This document shows, one piece after another, positions 51,345-60,640 of a stretch of 64,000 nt of DNA. Made by a program: the position numbers and the translations under genes. The notes below the pieces were generated by a model. That model was given only the letters and a program-made list of their open reading frames with translations, was not told the DNA's origin and did not search any database. Each line of letters starts with the position of its first letter. Position 1 is the stretch's first letter. Source of the DNA: Neobacillus sp. WH10 (GTDB lineage Bacteria; Bacillota; Bacilli; Bacillales; Cytobacillaceae); contig NZ_CP126110.1 in assembly GCF_030123405.1 (NCBI RefSeq), positions 3,038,001 to 3,102,000 on the forward strand, written 5' to 3'.

Positions 51345-54300
51345 TTACACTTTCTTCACATCGACATAAACATTTTGCTGTGCCGGACCTCCAATAATCA
51401 AATCTGCGAGAAAGCCTTCAAAATAGCTTGGGTCTTTATCAGCTAAAGCATTGACCGAGAATCCTCTTCCTCGTTCCTTCGCATAGCCGTTTTCCTCATG
51501 AAGTGGAACATTCGTGTCAAACGGAAGATGTCCGTATTTTTCAGTTTTCTTCACTATGGTGCCATCAATTTTTACATCCGTTGAACCATTTGCGAAATTA
51601 CCAAAATTATAATTCGCACCAAGAATCCCTGGCTTAATTCCCGGCGTTACGAGGGCAATTCCTTTTACTTCTGCACTTGTTGAAGTAATCATAACAGTGT
51701 CCCCAGTTTTAATGCCTTTCTTTTTTGCATCAACCGGGTTAATCCATAAATAGTTTTCCGGACGGATTTCCCTTAACCATGGATTACTTTCTGTGCGGTG
51801 TGTTGACACATTCCTCGATTTCCAATTAATAAATTGAAACGGTTTTGGCGGTGAATAAACCTCTCCATTATAGAGTCTAATTTCATCAGCAATTGGCACT
51901 CCTTCAAAGAACTTGCCAGTATAGGCACTCTTAAAGCCGGCCGCCTTTTCATCATAAAAATGAACTAGATTATTAAATTGATATTTTATATGGTTTCCAA
52001 TATATTCATCACCAAGCGGCTCATATCTTCCACCTCGGTTGAGGACGAAAACGACTTTTTTCCATTCCTCGGGTTTCACAGCATTTTTCAAAACATTTAT
52101 ATCAAAATACTTGCCTAATGCTTTCTTTCTTGCCTTCTCAAAAATAGCAAGTTCTTCGTCATTCGCATCCTGGACCGGCTGCTTGCCATCGAAAGCAATA
52201 TTGGCCACGCGTTTTAGATAATAATCCTCTGGACAATCGAGATTGGAACCATCGACAAATGCATTTTTCCCTACTCCAGGCAGCCCCATCCCATTTAACA
52301 AATCGATATAAACTTGCTCAGTCGGCCGGGCGTTGGGAACAATCCGAGTTACTGGCTGGATTAGACCAGCAAATTTATATTTTAAAATCGGGAATATCTC
52401 TTCTGCGTTCCAGCTTTCCAGATATGATAAGTCTGGTAAAACAAAATCAGCAAACTTTGTTGTTTCGCCAATCACGATATCTGAAGATACTACGAGCTCT
52501 ACTACCTTTTGATCGCGAATAAATTTCTTCTGCATATCCGAACGCGGACCAGACATGATAGGTGAAGTCCGGTTTATCATCATGGCACGAATTTTGTATG
52601 GATATCCTTCGGCAGCACTTGGTAGCACATCATGAATTAATTTATTTCCGAGTGGATACCATGGCCGCTTCGCAGGGTAGCCGTCCTTTGCAAACAGAGA
52701 CGTTTTTTCATACGGGACTTTATGCCTTGTAAGCGGAATCCCCCATGCGACATTGGCATTTGGTACTGTGGCTAAATCATAGCGCCCCTCTGTCACCTTA
52801 AATTTCGCACCCGTTGCAGTGTCCCCACCCTTCCAGTCATGATTCCCGACTAGATGGTTTAACATGTTGATGGCACGAACGCTGTAATAACCATTAGCAT
52901 GCATAGCTGGACCGCGATAGGAATGGATTCCTACTTTTTTTCCATGAGAAGTAAATTCTCTCGCTATTTCACTAATTTGTTCAATTGGAACATTGCATTG
53001 GATTGAATATTCTTCTAGTGATTTTTCCAATACTTTTTCTTTAAAAATGCTAAAAACAGATTTTACATTGATTCCATTTATCGTGGTATTAACTTCCAGA
53101 TCTCCTTGATGGGCATTGCTAGACAAGACAGGCTGGCCATTTTCTAGTACAACAAATTCTTCCTCACCCAGACCTAGATCTTTAGCCCGCAAGAACGGCC
53201 GTTTTTTATCACTAACATTCACTAAATAAGTAGCGTCGCTCCATGTTGGTTCATCATCAAGGTCTGCTTCCTTGCCATTAGGATTTCTTAAATACTGTTC
53301 ATCATAGCGATTATTTTCAATAATCCAGCGGCACATGGCAAGTGCTAGGGCACCGTCCCCGCCTGGTTTAACAGGAACCCACATATGCGCTTTCTCCGCA
53401 GTTTTGCTGAAACGCGGGTCAATTACAACCATTTTCATACCGCGATCGATGGCATTTGTTATTTGCGGGGCAAAGGTTGTCGGCCCACGATTAGCTGTTA
53501 ATGGGTTTGTACCCCAAACAAGAACAAATTCGGCATTTTCATAATCAGGAATCATCCGTTGCTTTTGCTTTGTCGTATCATGTGAACGAACATTTCCCAT
53601 TACACTTTGAACACCACAATAACCGCCATGATCATAATAATTTGCTGACCCAATACTTCCATTGGCTAATCTTTCAATAAATTCTCGTCGATGGCCAGAC
53701 ATAACGACAATCTGGTTTGATTTAGGGCCGAAATCAGGGTGATTCGTATCAATAAGGAATTTGTTATATTTTGAATCAAATTCTACTTTTGTCATTTCCT
53801 GTTTTTTTACTTTTTCCCAATCAGCCATCACCTGGGCTTCAGGTACATAGGCCCAGATTTCCTTTAACCCTGGTGTACCAAGATCTTTACTGCCTTCGAT
53901 GATTTCCTTATATGCTTGTTCCCAGCTGATTGTTTTCCAGACGCCGCTTCCTCGTTTCCCAACACGTTTAAGGGGCTTTTGAATTCGATAAGCATCATAC
54001 GCCGTTTGAATTCCAGCTTGCCCTTTCAAACAAGTTTTTGCACCCCTAAAGGAATGCCCTGTTCTCGCCATATCAGCCGTTCCTTTAACCGCTTCGGTAA
54101 TTGGCGTATTATATTGGATATGTCCAAATGGTACCATGCCAATCGGGCTGTATTGATTCCCAGCAATTTTTCGAACGATTGATGAATACGGACTATTGGG
54201 ATTTCCAGCAACTATAAAGGTTTTAATGGTACAACTGGCGTTACATTGTTGACAGGAAGTGAAGATAATATCCTTCGCCGTATAATCTTGATAATTTGTC

Positions 54301-54443
54301 CCGATACCATGGCCATCATCAGTCCAAGCATCTCCGAATACTTGCTTCACAGGTCCAATAAATGCTGGGGTGACGATTGCAACTGCACCAAATGTACCGA
54401 GTGCTTTTAGAAATCCTCTACGATTCAATTTATCCTTACTCAT
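51345..54443 (-). CDS. ttrA: Tat-exported molybdopterin oxidoreductase, probable tetrathionate reductase catalytic subunit
   Basis: A 1032-residue enzyme of the DMSO-reductase superfamily, the length of TtrA. It has a twin-arginine signal (NRRGFLKALG, residues 7-16) and an N-terminal [4Fe-4S] site of C64, C67, C71 and C138. A likely Mo-ligand cysteine is C276 in DHGGYCGVQS. Mo-bis-MGD contact segments such as VLVWGTNPLTANRG follow. It would reduce an oxyanion outside the membrane, with electrons from the NrfD subunit through the Fe-S subunit. Gene order B-C-A matches ttrBCA, but also the selenate reductase srdBCA of Bacillus selenatarsenatis. Tetrathionate is favoured by the TsdA-like cytochrome nearby. 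It overlaps the upstream gene by 8 bases, with GGAG 9 bases before the ATG. Confidence 0.82.
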   Translation of the reverse strand: MSKDKLNRRGFLKALGTFGAVAIVTPAFIGPVKQVFGDAWTDDGHGIGTNYQDYTAKDIIFTSCQQCNASCTIKTFIVAGNPNSPYSSIVRKIAGNQYSPIGMVPFGHIQYNTPITEAVKGTADMARTGHSFRGAKTCLKGQAGIQTAYDAYRIQKPLKRVGKRGSGVWKTISWEQAYKEIIEGSKDLGTPGLKEIWAYVPEAQVMADWEKVKKQEMTKVEFDSKYNKFLIDTNHPDFGPKSNQIVVMSGHRREFIERLANGSIGSANYYDHGGYCGVQSVMGNVRSHDTTKQKQRMIPDYENAEFVLVWGTNPLTANRGPTTFAPQITNAIDRGMKMVVIDPRFSKTAEKAHMWVPVKPGGDGALALAMCRWIIENNRYDEQYLRNPNGKEADLDDEPTWSDATYLVNVSDKKRPFLRAKDLGLGEEEFVVLENGQPVLSSNAHQGDLEVNTTINGINVKSVFSIFKEKVLEKSLEEYSIQCNVPIEQISEIAREFTSHGKKVGIHSYRGPAMHANGYYSVRAINMLNHLVGNHDWKGGDTATGAKFKVTEGRYDLATVPNANVAWGIPLTRHKVPYEKTSLFAKDGYPAKRPWYPLGNKLIHDVLPSAAEGYPYKIRAMMINRTSPIMSGPRSDMQKKFIRDQKVVELVVSSDIVIGETTKFADFVLPDLSYLESWNAEEIFPILKYKFAGLIQPVTRIVPNARPTEQVYIDLLNGMGLPGVGKNAFVDGSNLDCPEDYYLKRVANIAFDGKQPVQDANDEELAIFEKARKKALGKYFDINVLKNAVKPEEWKKVVFVLNRGGRYEPLGDEYIGNHIKYQFNNLVHFYDEKAAGFKSAYTGKFFEGVPIADEIRLYNGEVYSPPKPFQFINWKSRNVSTHRTESNPWLREIRPENYLWINPVDAKKKGIKTGDTVMITSTSAEVKGIALVTPGIKPGILGANYNFGNFANGSTDVKIDGTIVKKTEKYGHLPFDTNVPLHEENGYAKERGRGFSVNALADKDPSYFEGFLADLIIGGPAQQNVYVDVKKV

Positions 54444-55731
54444 ATTTATTCACTCCACTTTCATGAGAGTCTAGTTCCTCAATCGGTAACACTTTTTCTC
54501 CAAGTGTATAGATGATGAGACACATGGCGATAAGTCCAAATGTTGTCAACCATTCCGACAGGTTTGGATAATAATTCCCAACAGGCATACCTTCCAATTT
54601 AGGCATGATCAAGGTTGGCACAACCATGTTAAACCGAACTCCTATAACACCAATAATTGTCATTATCGATGCAGCTAAGATCCAATTGACCGATTTCCGT
54701 GTCTTCTTAATAAATAAAATGATTAATGGGAAGAACATGGCCAGTCCCATTTGAAAAATCCAGAAGCTCCACCACCATTTGCTTCCAGTTAATAATTTAA
54801 TCGTTCCAAGTTCTTCATGACCTAACCCATAAATTCCAATGAGGAATTCATACCAAACCATGATAAATTCAATTCCCAAAAATAATGCAAGCATGCTTCC
54901 CAGAGAACGAACCATTGGAACATCCAATTCCTGTTTTTGAACTTTAGACTTTATTACATATATTGCAATTGATAACGCAGTTCCTGATACAAGTGCAGAA
55001 AGAATAAAGATGAGTGGAAATAAACCAGAATTTAAATAAGGCTGGGCTTTTACCACTGCGAAAATCGATCCCGTTCCTCCATGCACCCCAAATACCGCCA
55101 GAGGTATACCAATGATTCCCATTACCTTCAATCGTTTTTTATCACGGGCTGCATCGGCTGCTGTGAATTCTTGCTTTTTAAAAGTAAGGATGCGATATAT
55201 TTTACCTTTAATATCATTGTTTTTTGCTAATGTAATCAAATCTTTCCGCATTGAAAAATACAATTCCGTCACTAATAACACAATATATACAATATAAAAG
55301 TGGATTTCCCATGACATCGTACTCATGACGTTCCAATAAATAACGGAATTCATTATATGGTCTGGTCTGCCAATATCAAAGAATATAAAGGTAATCGCTG
55401 TAATCATACAGACAATTGCAGATAATAGTGCGGACCGTCCAATTTTTTCATATTTCTCCATTCCGAATCCATAAATCATCGTTGACAGTAAAAAGGAACC
55501 TGCACTCATGCCAATGAAATAAATATAAAACGCAACCCATCCTCCCCATGGGACGATGTTCGATAAATATGTTGAAGACATTCCTTTTAAAAAATATCCG
55601 CTAATAATCGAGTATAAACCTACACCAAAACATATGATTAAACATGTCCACCAGATTATTTCGATCTTCCTTGATCGTTTCGTTTGGTGAGAAGCAGGCA
55701 TATTTTTACCTAGAATCGCTTTTGTCATCAT
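54436..55731 (-). CDS. ttrC: NrfD/PsrC-type membrane subunit (quinol oxidase subunit of the reductase)
   Basis: A 431-residue protein with about 9-10 hydrophobic helices of the NrfD family. It has YFIGMSAGSFLLSTMIYG near the start of the family domain and FFDIGRPDHIMN in a loop that usually precedes the quinone site. A soluble insertion (about residues 155-185) follows. It oxidises menaquinol and passes electrons to the Fe-S subunit. I start at ATG 55731, nine bases after AGGGAG; the frame extends ten codons upstream without a ribosome site. It overlaps the catalytic-subunit gene by 8 bases. Its 431 residues exceed the about 340 of Salmonella TtrC. Confidence 0.85.
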   Translation of the reverse strand: MMTKAILGKNMPASHQTKRSRKIEIIWWTCLIICFGVGLYSIISGYFLKGMSSTYLSNIVPWGGWVAFYIYFIGMSAGSFLLSTMIYGFGMEKYEKIGRSALLSAIVCMITAITFIFFDIGRPDHIMNSVIYWNVMSTMSWEIHFYIVYIVLLVTELYFSMRKDLITLAKNNDIKGKIYRILTFKKQEFTAADAARDKKRLKVMGIIGIPLAVFGVHGGTGSIFAVVKAQPYLNSGLFPLIFILSALVSGTALSIAIYVIKSKVQKQELDVPMVRSLGSMLALFLGIEFIMVWYEFLIGIYGLGHEELGTIKLLTGSKWWWSFWIFQMGLAMFFPLIILFIKKTRKSVNWILAASIMTIIGVIGVRFNMVVPTLIMPKLEGMPVGNYYPNLSEWLTTFGLIAMCLIIYTLGEKVLPIEELDSHESGVNKYE

Positions 55732-55774
55732 TTTTACCACTCCCTGTATAAAAACTACCACAAGTGACGGATTA

Positions 55775-56677
55775 CTATTTTAAATAAACCACTCGCGGCT
55801 GTGTACCTAACTCCTCTTTTAGACGAAACGCCCTCGGACTAGCGGCAAGCTTGGAAACAACACTATTTGGATCATTCATATCGCCAAAATAACGGGCATC
55901 GCCAATACATGTTTCCACACATGCAGGCTCTTCTCCGCGCTGGAGGCGATGATAACAAAAACTACATTTACGAACGGTTTCTTCTGGGATCTTTCCTTTT
56001 TTCCTTTCCCCTCGTTCCACCCCATATTCCGGACTGGTCACATCGTTATAGCCTATCATTTCCTGCTCATATCCATCGCCAAAATCATAGGACCTTGCTC
56101 CATATGGACAAGCAACCATACAATAGCGGCAGCCAATGCAGCGATCATTATCAATTGTGACAATGCCATTGTCGAGCTTATAAGTTGCTCTTGTCGGGCA
56201 AACCTGTACACATGGTGGTTTATCACATTGCATACATGGTCTTGGCAGGTTCACTACCGAGATGTTCGGATAATCACCCTTAAATGTTTCAAGGACAACA
56301 TTGTAGGACATTCCTGGCGGTGTTCTATTTTCTGATTTACAAGAAACGGTACATGTATCACAACCAACACATTTTTTTAAATCAATCACCATGCCCCATT
56401 TTGGACCACTATCTTTCTTTTGCGTTGATTTTGTAGTTGTGGCCACGCTAGCATATTCATCACCAAATTCCTTCAATAACGAAGCAGAATAAATTTTATG
56501 AAAATCTTCAATTTGTAAATTTCCATTTATGACCTTCCTAGCGTCTCTTGCCATATTTAAACCTAATGTTGTATCATAACGACTTTCGGATAGAACTTTT
56601 TGAGCATCAGGTACAAAATTTCCAGCAAGCTCGGCATATTCTTTAGGTTCTAAACCATTTTTTGTCTTAAGAGCCAT
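55775..56677 (-). CDS. ttrB: Four-cluster [4Fe-4S] electron-transfer subunit with N-terminal extension
   Basis: A 300-residue DmsB/PsrB/TtrB-type ferredoxin subunit. Four cysteine groups are visible: CVGCDTCTVSC, CMQCDKPPCVQVC, CIGCRYCMVAC, and CSFCYHRLQRGEEPACVETC. It links the membrane subunit to the catalytic subunit. The first about 88 residues, before KWGMVIDLKKC, form an unusual helical extension without a Tat signal, so it probably crosses the membrane bound to TtrA or stays inside. The gene follows tatA by 15 bases. TtrB of Salmonella is shorter; the extension is discussed as a finding. Confidence 0.87.
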   Translation of the reverse strand: MALKTKNGLEPKEYAELAGNFVPDAQKVLSESRYDTTLGLNMARDARKVINGNLQIEDFHKIYSASLLKEFGDEYASVATTTKSTQKKDSGPKWGMVIDLKKCVGCDTCTVSCKSENRTPPGMSYNVVLETFKGDYPNISVVNLPRPCMQCDKPPCVQVCPTRATYKLDNGIVTIDNDRCIGCRYCMVACPYGARSYDFGDGYEQEMIGYNDVTSPEYGVERGERKKGKIPEETVRKCSFCYHRLQRGEEPACVETCIGDARYFGDMNDPNSVVSKLAASPRAFRLKEELGTQPRVVYLK

Positions 56678-56692
56678 GACAATACTCCTCTC

Positions 56693-56899
56693 CTATTTTG
56701 TGAAGGTGTCGGAAACATCCTTTGTTTCTTTTTTTACATCATCGATTGCATCACTTGTAAGTTCACGAGCCGACTTCTTAAACTCTTTTAAGGTTTGCCC
56801 AACTGCCCGGCCGACTTCAGGGAGTTTTTTCGGTCCGAAAATAATAAGTGCTAACACAAGAATTAAAATTAGTCCCGGTACACCAATATTTGAAAACAT
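56693..56899 (-). CDS. tatA: TatA-type twin-arginine translocase subunit
   Basis: A 68-residue protein with one membrane helix (about residues 5-20), the FGPKKLPE hinge motif, and an amphipathic helix (VGRAVGQTLKEFKKSARE), as in TatA/TatE. It forms the pore-like part of the Tat system that exports folded proteins. As first gene of the operon that encodes a Tat-dependent oxidoreductase it may be a dedicated component. No tatC is in the window, so the core comes from elsewhere. A sigma-54-type promoter is 42 bases upstream. Confidence 0.9.
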   Translation of the reverse strand: MFSNIGVPGLILILVLALIIFGPKKLPEVGRAVGQTLKEFKKSARELTSDAIDDVKKETKDVSDTFTK

Positions 56900-56940
56900 C
56901 TTGCCACATCCTTTGTATTTTTTATTTCACTCTTTACTTA

Positions 56941-56956
56941 TGCAAGTATTGTGCCA
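56941..56956 (-). promoter_or_regulatory. Sigma-54 promoter of the tatA-ttrBCA-torD-type operon
   Basis: The minus strand reads TGGCACAATACTTGCA, a perfect match to TGGCAC-N5-TTGCW. It lies 42 bases upstream of the tatA start codon and downstream of the regulator gene's terminator. The regulator next to it has an exact GAFTGA motif. Confidence 0.88.
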
Positions 56957-57003
56957 AAATTTAATTTCCCTCCGATTCTGAGGAAACCCCTTTACTTCAT
57001 GCT

Positions 57004-57026
57004 GATCAAGGCTTGATTTATCAAGC
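57004..57026. promoter_or_regulatory. Overlapping ATCAAG/CTTGAT palindromes upstream of the sigma-54 promoter
   Basis: ATCAAGGCTTGAT and TTGATTTATCAA overlap. They lie 48-70 bases upstream of the -24 element and could be an enhancer site or a second regulator's operator. Confidence 0.35.
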
Positions 57027-57039
57027 TATTAATTTATAT

Positions 57040-57087
57040 GAAAAATAAAAAGCAGCTAAAGGAAATTTTCCCTTTGCTGCTTTTTAT
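57040..57087 (-). terminator. Terminator of the sensor/regulator operon
   Basis: AAAAGCAGC and AAAGG pair with CCTTT and GCTGCTTTT, giving a long stem with T runs on both strands. It separates the regulator gene from tatA and its promoter. Confidence 0.88.
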
Positions 57088-57093
57088 TGACGT

Positions 57094-57110
57094 TTTGTCA
57101 TAGGTATGTT
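57094..57110. promoter_or_regulatory. Candidate enhancer (UAS) sequence shared with the tsdA upstream region
   Basis: TTGTCATAGGTATGTT resembles GTCATAGTATGAC at the centre of the palindrome upstream of the tsdA-type gene. It is about 138 bases upstream of the -24 element, normal for an NtrC-type activator. A second half-site TTTTGTCAGA follows at 57124, and the palindrome TGTCTTAAGACA is at 57185-57196. Confidence 0.45.
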
Positions 57111-57213
57111 GTTGCATATGCCATTTTGTCAGAACACTATATCTCCGTGTTAATATTATTTTGAACCTCTCAGTACTTCGGCCCTGTCTTAAGACAATTC
57201 GCAACTAGTACAA

Positions 57214-58551
57214 CTATGATTCTTTTAGCCCGTATTGTTCAATTTTTCGATACAAATTCCGCACACTGACCCCAAGGATTTCAGCCGTTTTTGTTTTATT
57301 CCACGACAATCGATTCAGCACATGAGCGATATGTACCTTTTCTAGTTTCTCCAAGGTGCAGAGTTCCACTTCCTTTATTTGTCGGTCCGCGGCCTTTTGT
57401 CTTGGCAGCAACAAATCGGCTGCTTCAATTCTCCCGCCGCTAGATAATAACGTACCTCTTTCAATTAAATGGTGTAGTTCTCGGACATTCCCTGGAAAAT
57501 CATAGTGTTGCAATGCTGCTAAAGCATCCTCTGATAGGACTTTTTCAGGAGATTTCTTTTGCTTTATAAAATAATCGATTAATGAAGGAATATCCTCCTT
57601 TCGCTTCCGAAGGGGAGGAATCGTTAATTTAACAACATTCAAACGGTAAAACAAATCCTCACGAAAATTTCCTTTTTCCACCTCTTTTTCCATATTTCGA
57701 TTCGTAGCAGCGACTACACGAACTTTTACTTTTCTCTCTCTTACATCTCCAACACGACGAAATTCCCCAAGTTCAAGGAATCGAAGCAGTTTTACTTGTA
57801 AGGCTAATGGCATTTCTCCTAATTCATCCAAAAACAATGTTCCGCCATCAGCCGCCTCGACAAGGCCCTTCTTATCTTGATTTGCTCCTGTAAAGGCACC
57901 CCTGACGTGACCAAATAATTCACTTTCAAGAAGCTGCTCCGGGAGGGCTCCTGAGTTCACAGCTACGAATGGCTCCTCTGAACGACTGCTCCAATAATGC
58001 AAAGCCTTAGCAAACAATTCTTTTCCTGTTCCGCTTTCACCCTCTATCAATACAGGGACTTCACTATCCGCAATACGACGGGTTAAGTCAATTACTTCCT
58101 TAAAGATAGGACTTTCGCCAATGATCATGAACTGATTCTGTTGCTTGATAATATTTTTCATGTTGTCGTTTTTTATTTTTAGTCTTTTATTTTCCTCGGC
58201 CTTTTTGATCGTTAATTCTAATTCCGACAGATTGTAAGGCTTCGTTAAATAATCGAAAGCCCCTAATTTCATCGCTTCTATCGCTGTTTCTATTGTCCCA
58301 TGTCCTGTTAACATGACGATTTCTGTCTCAGGAGCTACTATTTTTGTTTCTTTTAACAGCGAAATTCCGTCCATCTTCGGCAGACGAATATCATAAATAG
58401 CAATATCAAAAAAATGCTGTTTTAATAACGCCAGCGCATCCTCAGCAGTTCCTACTGTATGGGCCTCGTAGCCTTTCCGTGAAAGTCTTTTCACTAGAAG
58501 ACTAGCCAAATCAGATTCATCATCTACAATTAAAAGTTTTGTTCCACTCAT
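57214..58551 (-). CDS. NtrC-family sigma-54-dependent response regulator
   Basis: A 445-residue activator. It has a receiver domain with the phospho-acceptor D54, then an AAA+ domain with Walker A GESGTGKE (171-178). The exact GAFTGA sigma-54 contact loop is at 218-223, with GGTLFLDELGEMPL and an R-finger region following. A C-terminal Fis-type HTH ends the protein (NKTKTAEILGVSVRNLYRKI). It should bind enhancers upstream of the tatA- and tsdA-type promoters. It forms an operon with the upstream histidine kinase gene (16-base gap) and is probably its partner. Confidence 0.93.
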   Translation of the reverse strand: MSGTKLLIVDDESDLASLLVKRLSRKGYEAHTVGTAEDALALLKQHFFDIAIYDIRLPKMDGISLLKETKIVAPETEIVMLTGHGTIETAIEAMKLGAFDYLTKPYNLSELELTIKKAEENKRLKIKNDNMKNIIKQQNQFMIIGESPIFKEVIDLTRRIADSEVPVLIEGESGTGKELFAKALHYWSSRSEEPFVAVNSGALPEQLLESELFGHVRGAFTGANQDKKGLVEAADGGTLFLDELGEMPLALQVKLLRFLELGEFRRVGDVRERKVKVRVVAATNRNMEKEVEKGNFREDLFYRLNVVKLTIPPLRKRKEDIPSLIDYFIKQKKSPEKVLSEDALAALQHYDFPGNVRELHHLIERGTLLSSGGRIEAADLLLPRQKAADRQIKEVELCTLEKLEKVHIAHVLNRLSWNKTKTAEILGVSVRNLYRKIEQYGLKES

Positions 58552-58567
58552 GGAAATCTCACTCCCA

Positions 58568-60640
58568 TTAGCTTTTTTTAATCGGTATTCGGACTGTTAC
58601 AGTCGTTCCAGCAGCTTCTATACTTTCTACTTGGATCGTACCGCCAAATTCTTCAATGATGCCATAACATACCGATAATCCAAGTCCCGTCCCTTTTCCA
58701 ACTGGCTTTGTTGTATAAAAGGGGTCGAAGATCTTGCCCAACACCTCAGGCGCAATACCGCAACCGTTATCGATTACCTGTATACACACTGAATTTTGTT
58801 CCACCTTGGCAGTAATCATAAGCTGTCCAGCTTGTTCCATCGCATCAATGGCATTATTAATTAAATTGACGATCACTTGCATCATTTTTAAACTATCACC
58901 TAATAATACCGGTAAGTCATTTGGAAGTTCAGTAGTTAGCTTAATTTGTTTCTTTTTTAATGTAGATTCCACTAAATGAATACTATTAATAATCGTTTCA
59001 TTTACATCGATATGGGTAACTGTCCAATTCGACTTTCTGGAAAAATTCAATAGATTACTAGTTATTCTTTTGCATCTTTCGGTATTTTCCTTTATTTTCG
59101 CTAAATATAACACCATTTCTTCTTCATCTAATTCTGTATCTTTTTGTTCCAACCGGTCTATCAAATCCTCCGCGAATACATTAATAGTTGCAAGAGGATT
59201 GTTTACTTCATGGGCGAAGCTTGATGCCATTAATCCAAGCGCAGTTAATTTATCTGTTTGAATCATTTTTTCTTCTATTTGTTTTTGTTCAGTTATGTCC
59301 TCAATAACAATTAAGAACTCTCCCTCCCCTTTCATAGCATTATTAAGTGGGAAAACGCGGTGATTGAAAATTCTTTCCTCCCCATTTTCTCCTTTCGTCT
59401 TCATAATGGAGTTCCCGTTCGCATCAAGTTCTGGACAGGTTATTGGACATACTTCACATGCTTCCTTTTTCCCGCCCAATAATGTGAAACATGGTAAATT
59501 GACATCATGATTATAAAGCCATTTTTGTAACAAAGGGTTCATCCATGTTACCTGATAATCTTTTGTTACAAGTGCTAAACCAGCTTCAATTCCGTGGACA
59601 ACAACACTCAGCCTTTCTTTTTCTTGTTCCAGCCGAAGTGATTTTTCCTGCAGTTCGCAACTCATTTCATTGAAGGCCTCAGCTAATTTCCCTAATTCAT
59701 CCTGACGGTTTAATAAAATGGGCGCTGATTTCCTTCCAGTTTTTAAATTATTCATCCCTTTTTCTAAATAGATGATTGGTGTTGTGAAATAGAGCCCGGC
59801 ATAGACACTAATAAGACTGACAATAATCGTTGCGATTGCTGCTACATATAAGCCATTCCTGAACATATTATTAATCGGTTCGTACGCCGTAGATGCTGGT
59901 TGCTCCATCACCAGTGTCCAGCCTAAGTCGCTGATTTTTGTTTGGACCCCAAGAACGTCTCGGTCAGCTGGATGAGGATTTTTTTTCCACAATTGACTGT
60001 AATCTTGATGTGCAATCACTTTTCCATCTTTGTCCAACAAATATAAATAGCTTGAATCCTCCTGCCTAAGTGATGAAATTTTACCAATTATTTTTTGTAG
60101 CTGAATATTCGCCCCAATTCCTTTTTGTTTTCCGTCTTCAATAAATGGGATCATTACTTTCACAATTGGCTGTCCAAATTGATTAAATTCGACCTTTCCA
60201 TATGTTTTACTTTTTGATTGAAAATCCGACCAAAAGGAATCTGAAAACCACTTTTCATTTTGTAAAGGTATATTTAAGTTGTAGCGTGATACCTTTTTTT
60301 GGATATAACCCGCATCATCCGTTATGACAATTTCCTCGATTGACTCATTTTGTTGTAAAAGATCATAAAAGATACTCTGCTGCTTTCCCTGTTGCTTAAA
60401 AGTAGTAGCCATTTGCAATTGCCGAAATGTTTGGGTAAACTCCAGTTCAATTTCACTTGATAGGTTTTGAATAACCAATTTCTGGTTTGCTAGAATTCTA
60501 TTTTCCAGGTCTGCTTTAACATTGGAATAATAATAATAACTAGTTAATAAAAGCGGTATAATCGACATAATGATTCCAAATACCAACACTTTTATGCGGA
60601 TTGGTTGAGAAGAGAGCCAATTCCGGATTTTACCATCCAT
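58568..60640 (-). CDS. dCache/HAMP/PAS histidine kinase with a cysteine cluster
   Basis: A 690-residue sensor kinase. TM1 is at about 15-35, an extracytoplasmic dCache-type domain at about 40-260, and TM2 at about 266-286, followed by HAMP. A PAS domain at about 345-455 carries cysteines C384, C395, C398 and C402. The H-box FAHEVNNPLATINVF has H477, and N, G1, F and G2 boxes follow (NAIDAM, DNGCGI, GKGTGLGLS). Its start overlaps the substrate-binding protein gene by one base (TAATG). It should sense a signal outside through dCache and a redox state inside through the Cys-PAS. Confidence 0.92.
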   Translation of the reverse strand: MDGKIRNWLSSQPIRIKVLVFGIIMSIIPLLLTSYYYYSNVKADLENRILANQKLVIQNLSSEIELEFTQTFRQLQMATTFKQQGKQQSIFYDLLQQNESIEEIVITDDAGYIQKKVSRYNLNIPLQNEKWFSDSFWSDFQSKSKTYGKVEFNQFGQPIVKVMIPFIEDGKQKGIGANIQLQKIIGKISSLRQEDSSYLYLLDKDGKVIAHQDYSQLWKKNPHPADRDVLGVQTKISDLGWTLVMEQPASTAYEPINNMFRNGLYVAAIATIIVSLISVYAGLYFTTPIIYLEKGMNNLKTGRKSAPILLNRQDELGKLAEAFNEMSCELQEKSLRLEQEKERLSVVVHGIEAGLALVTKDYQVTWMNPLLQKWLYNHDVNLPCFTLLGGKKEACEVCPITCPELDANGNSIMKTKGENGEERIFNHRVFPLNNAMKGEGEFLIVIEDITEQKQIEEKMIQTDKLTALGLMASSFAHEVNNPLATINVFAEDLIDRLEQKDTELDEEEMVLYLAKIKENTERCKRITSNLLNFSRKSNWTVTHIDVNETIINSIHLVESTLKKKQIKLTTELPNDLPVLLGDSLKMMQVIVNLINNAIDAMEQAGQLMITAKVEQNSVCIQVIDNGCGIAPEVLGKIFDPFYTTKPVGKGTGLGLSVCYGIIEEFGGTIQVESIEAAGTTVTVRIPIKKS

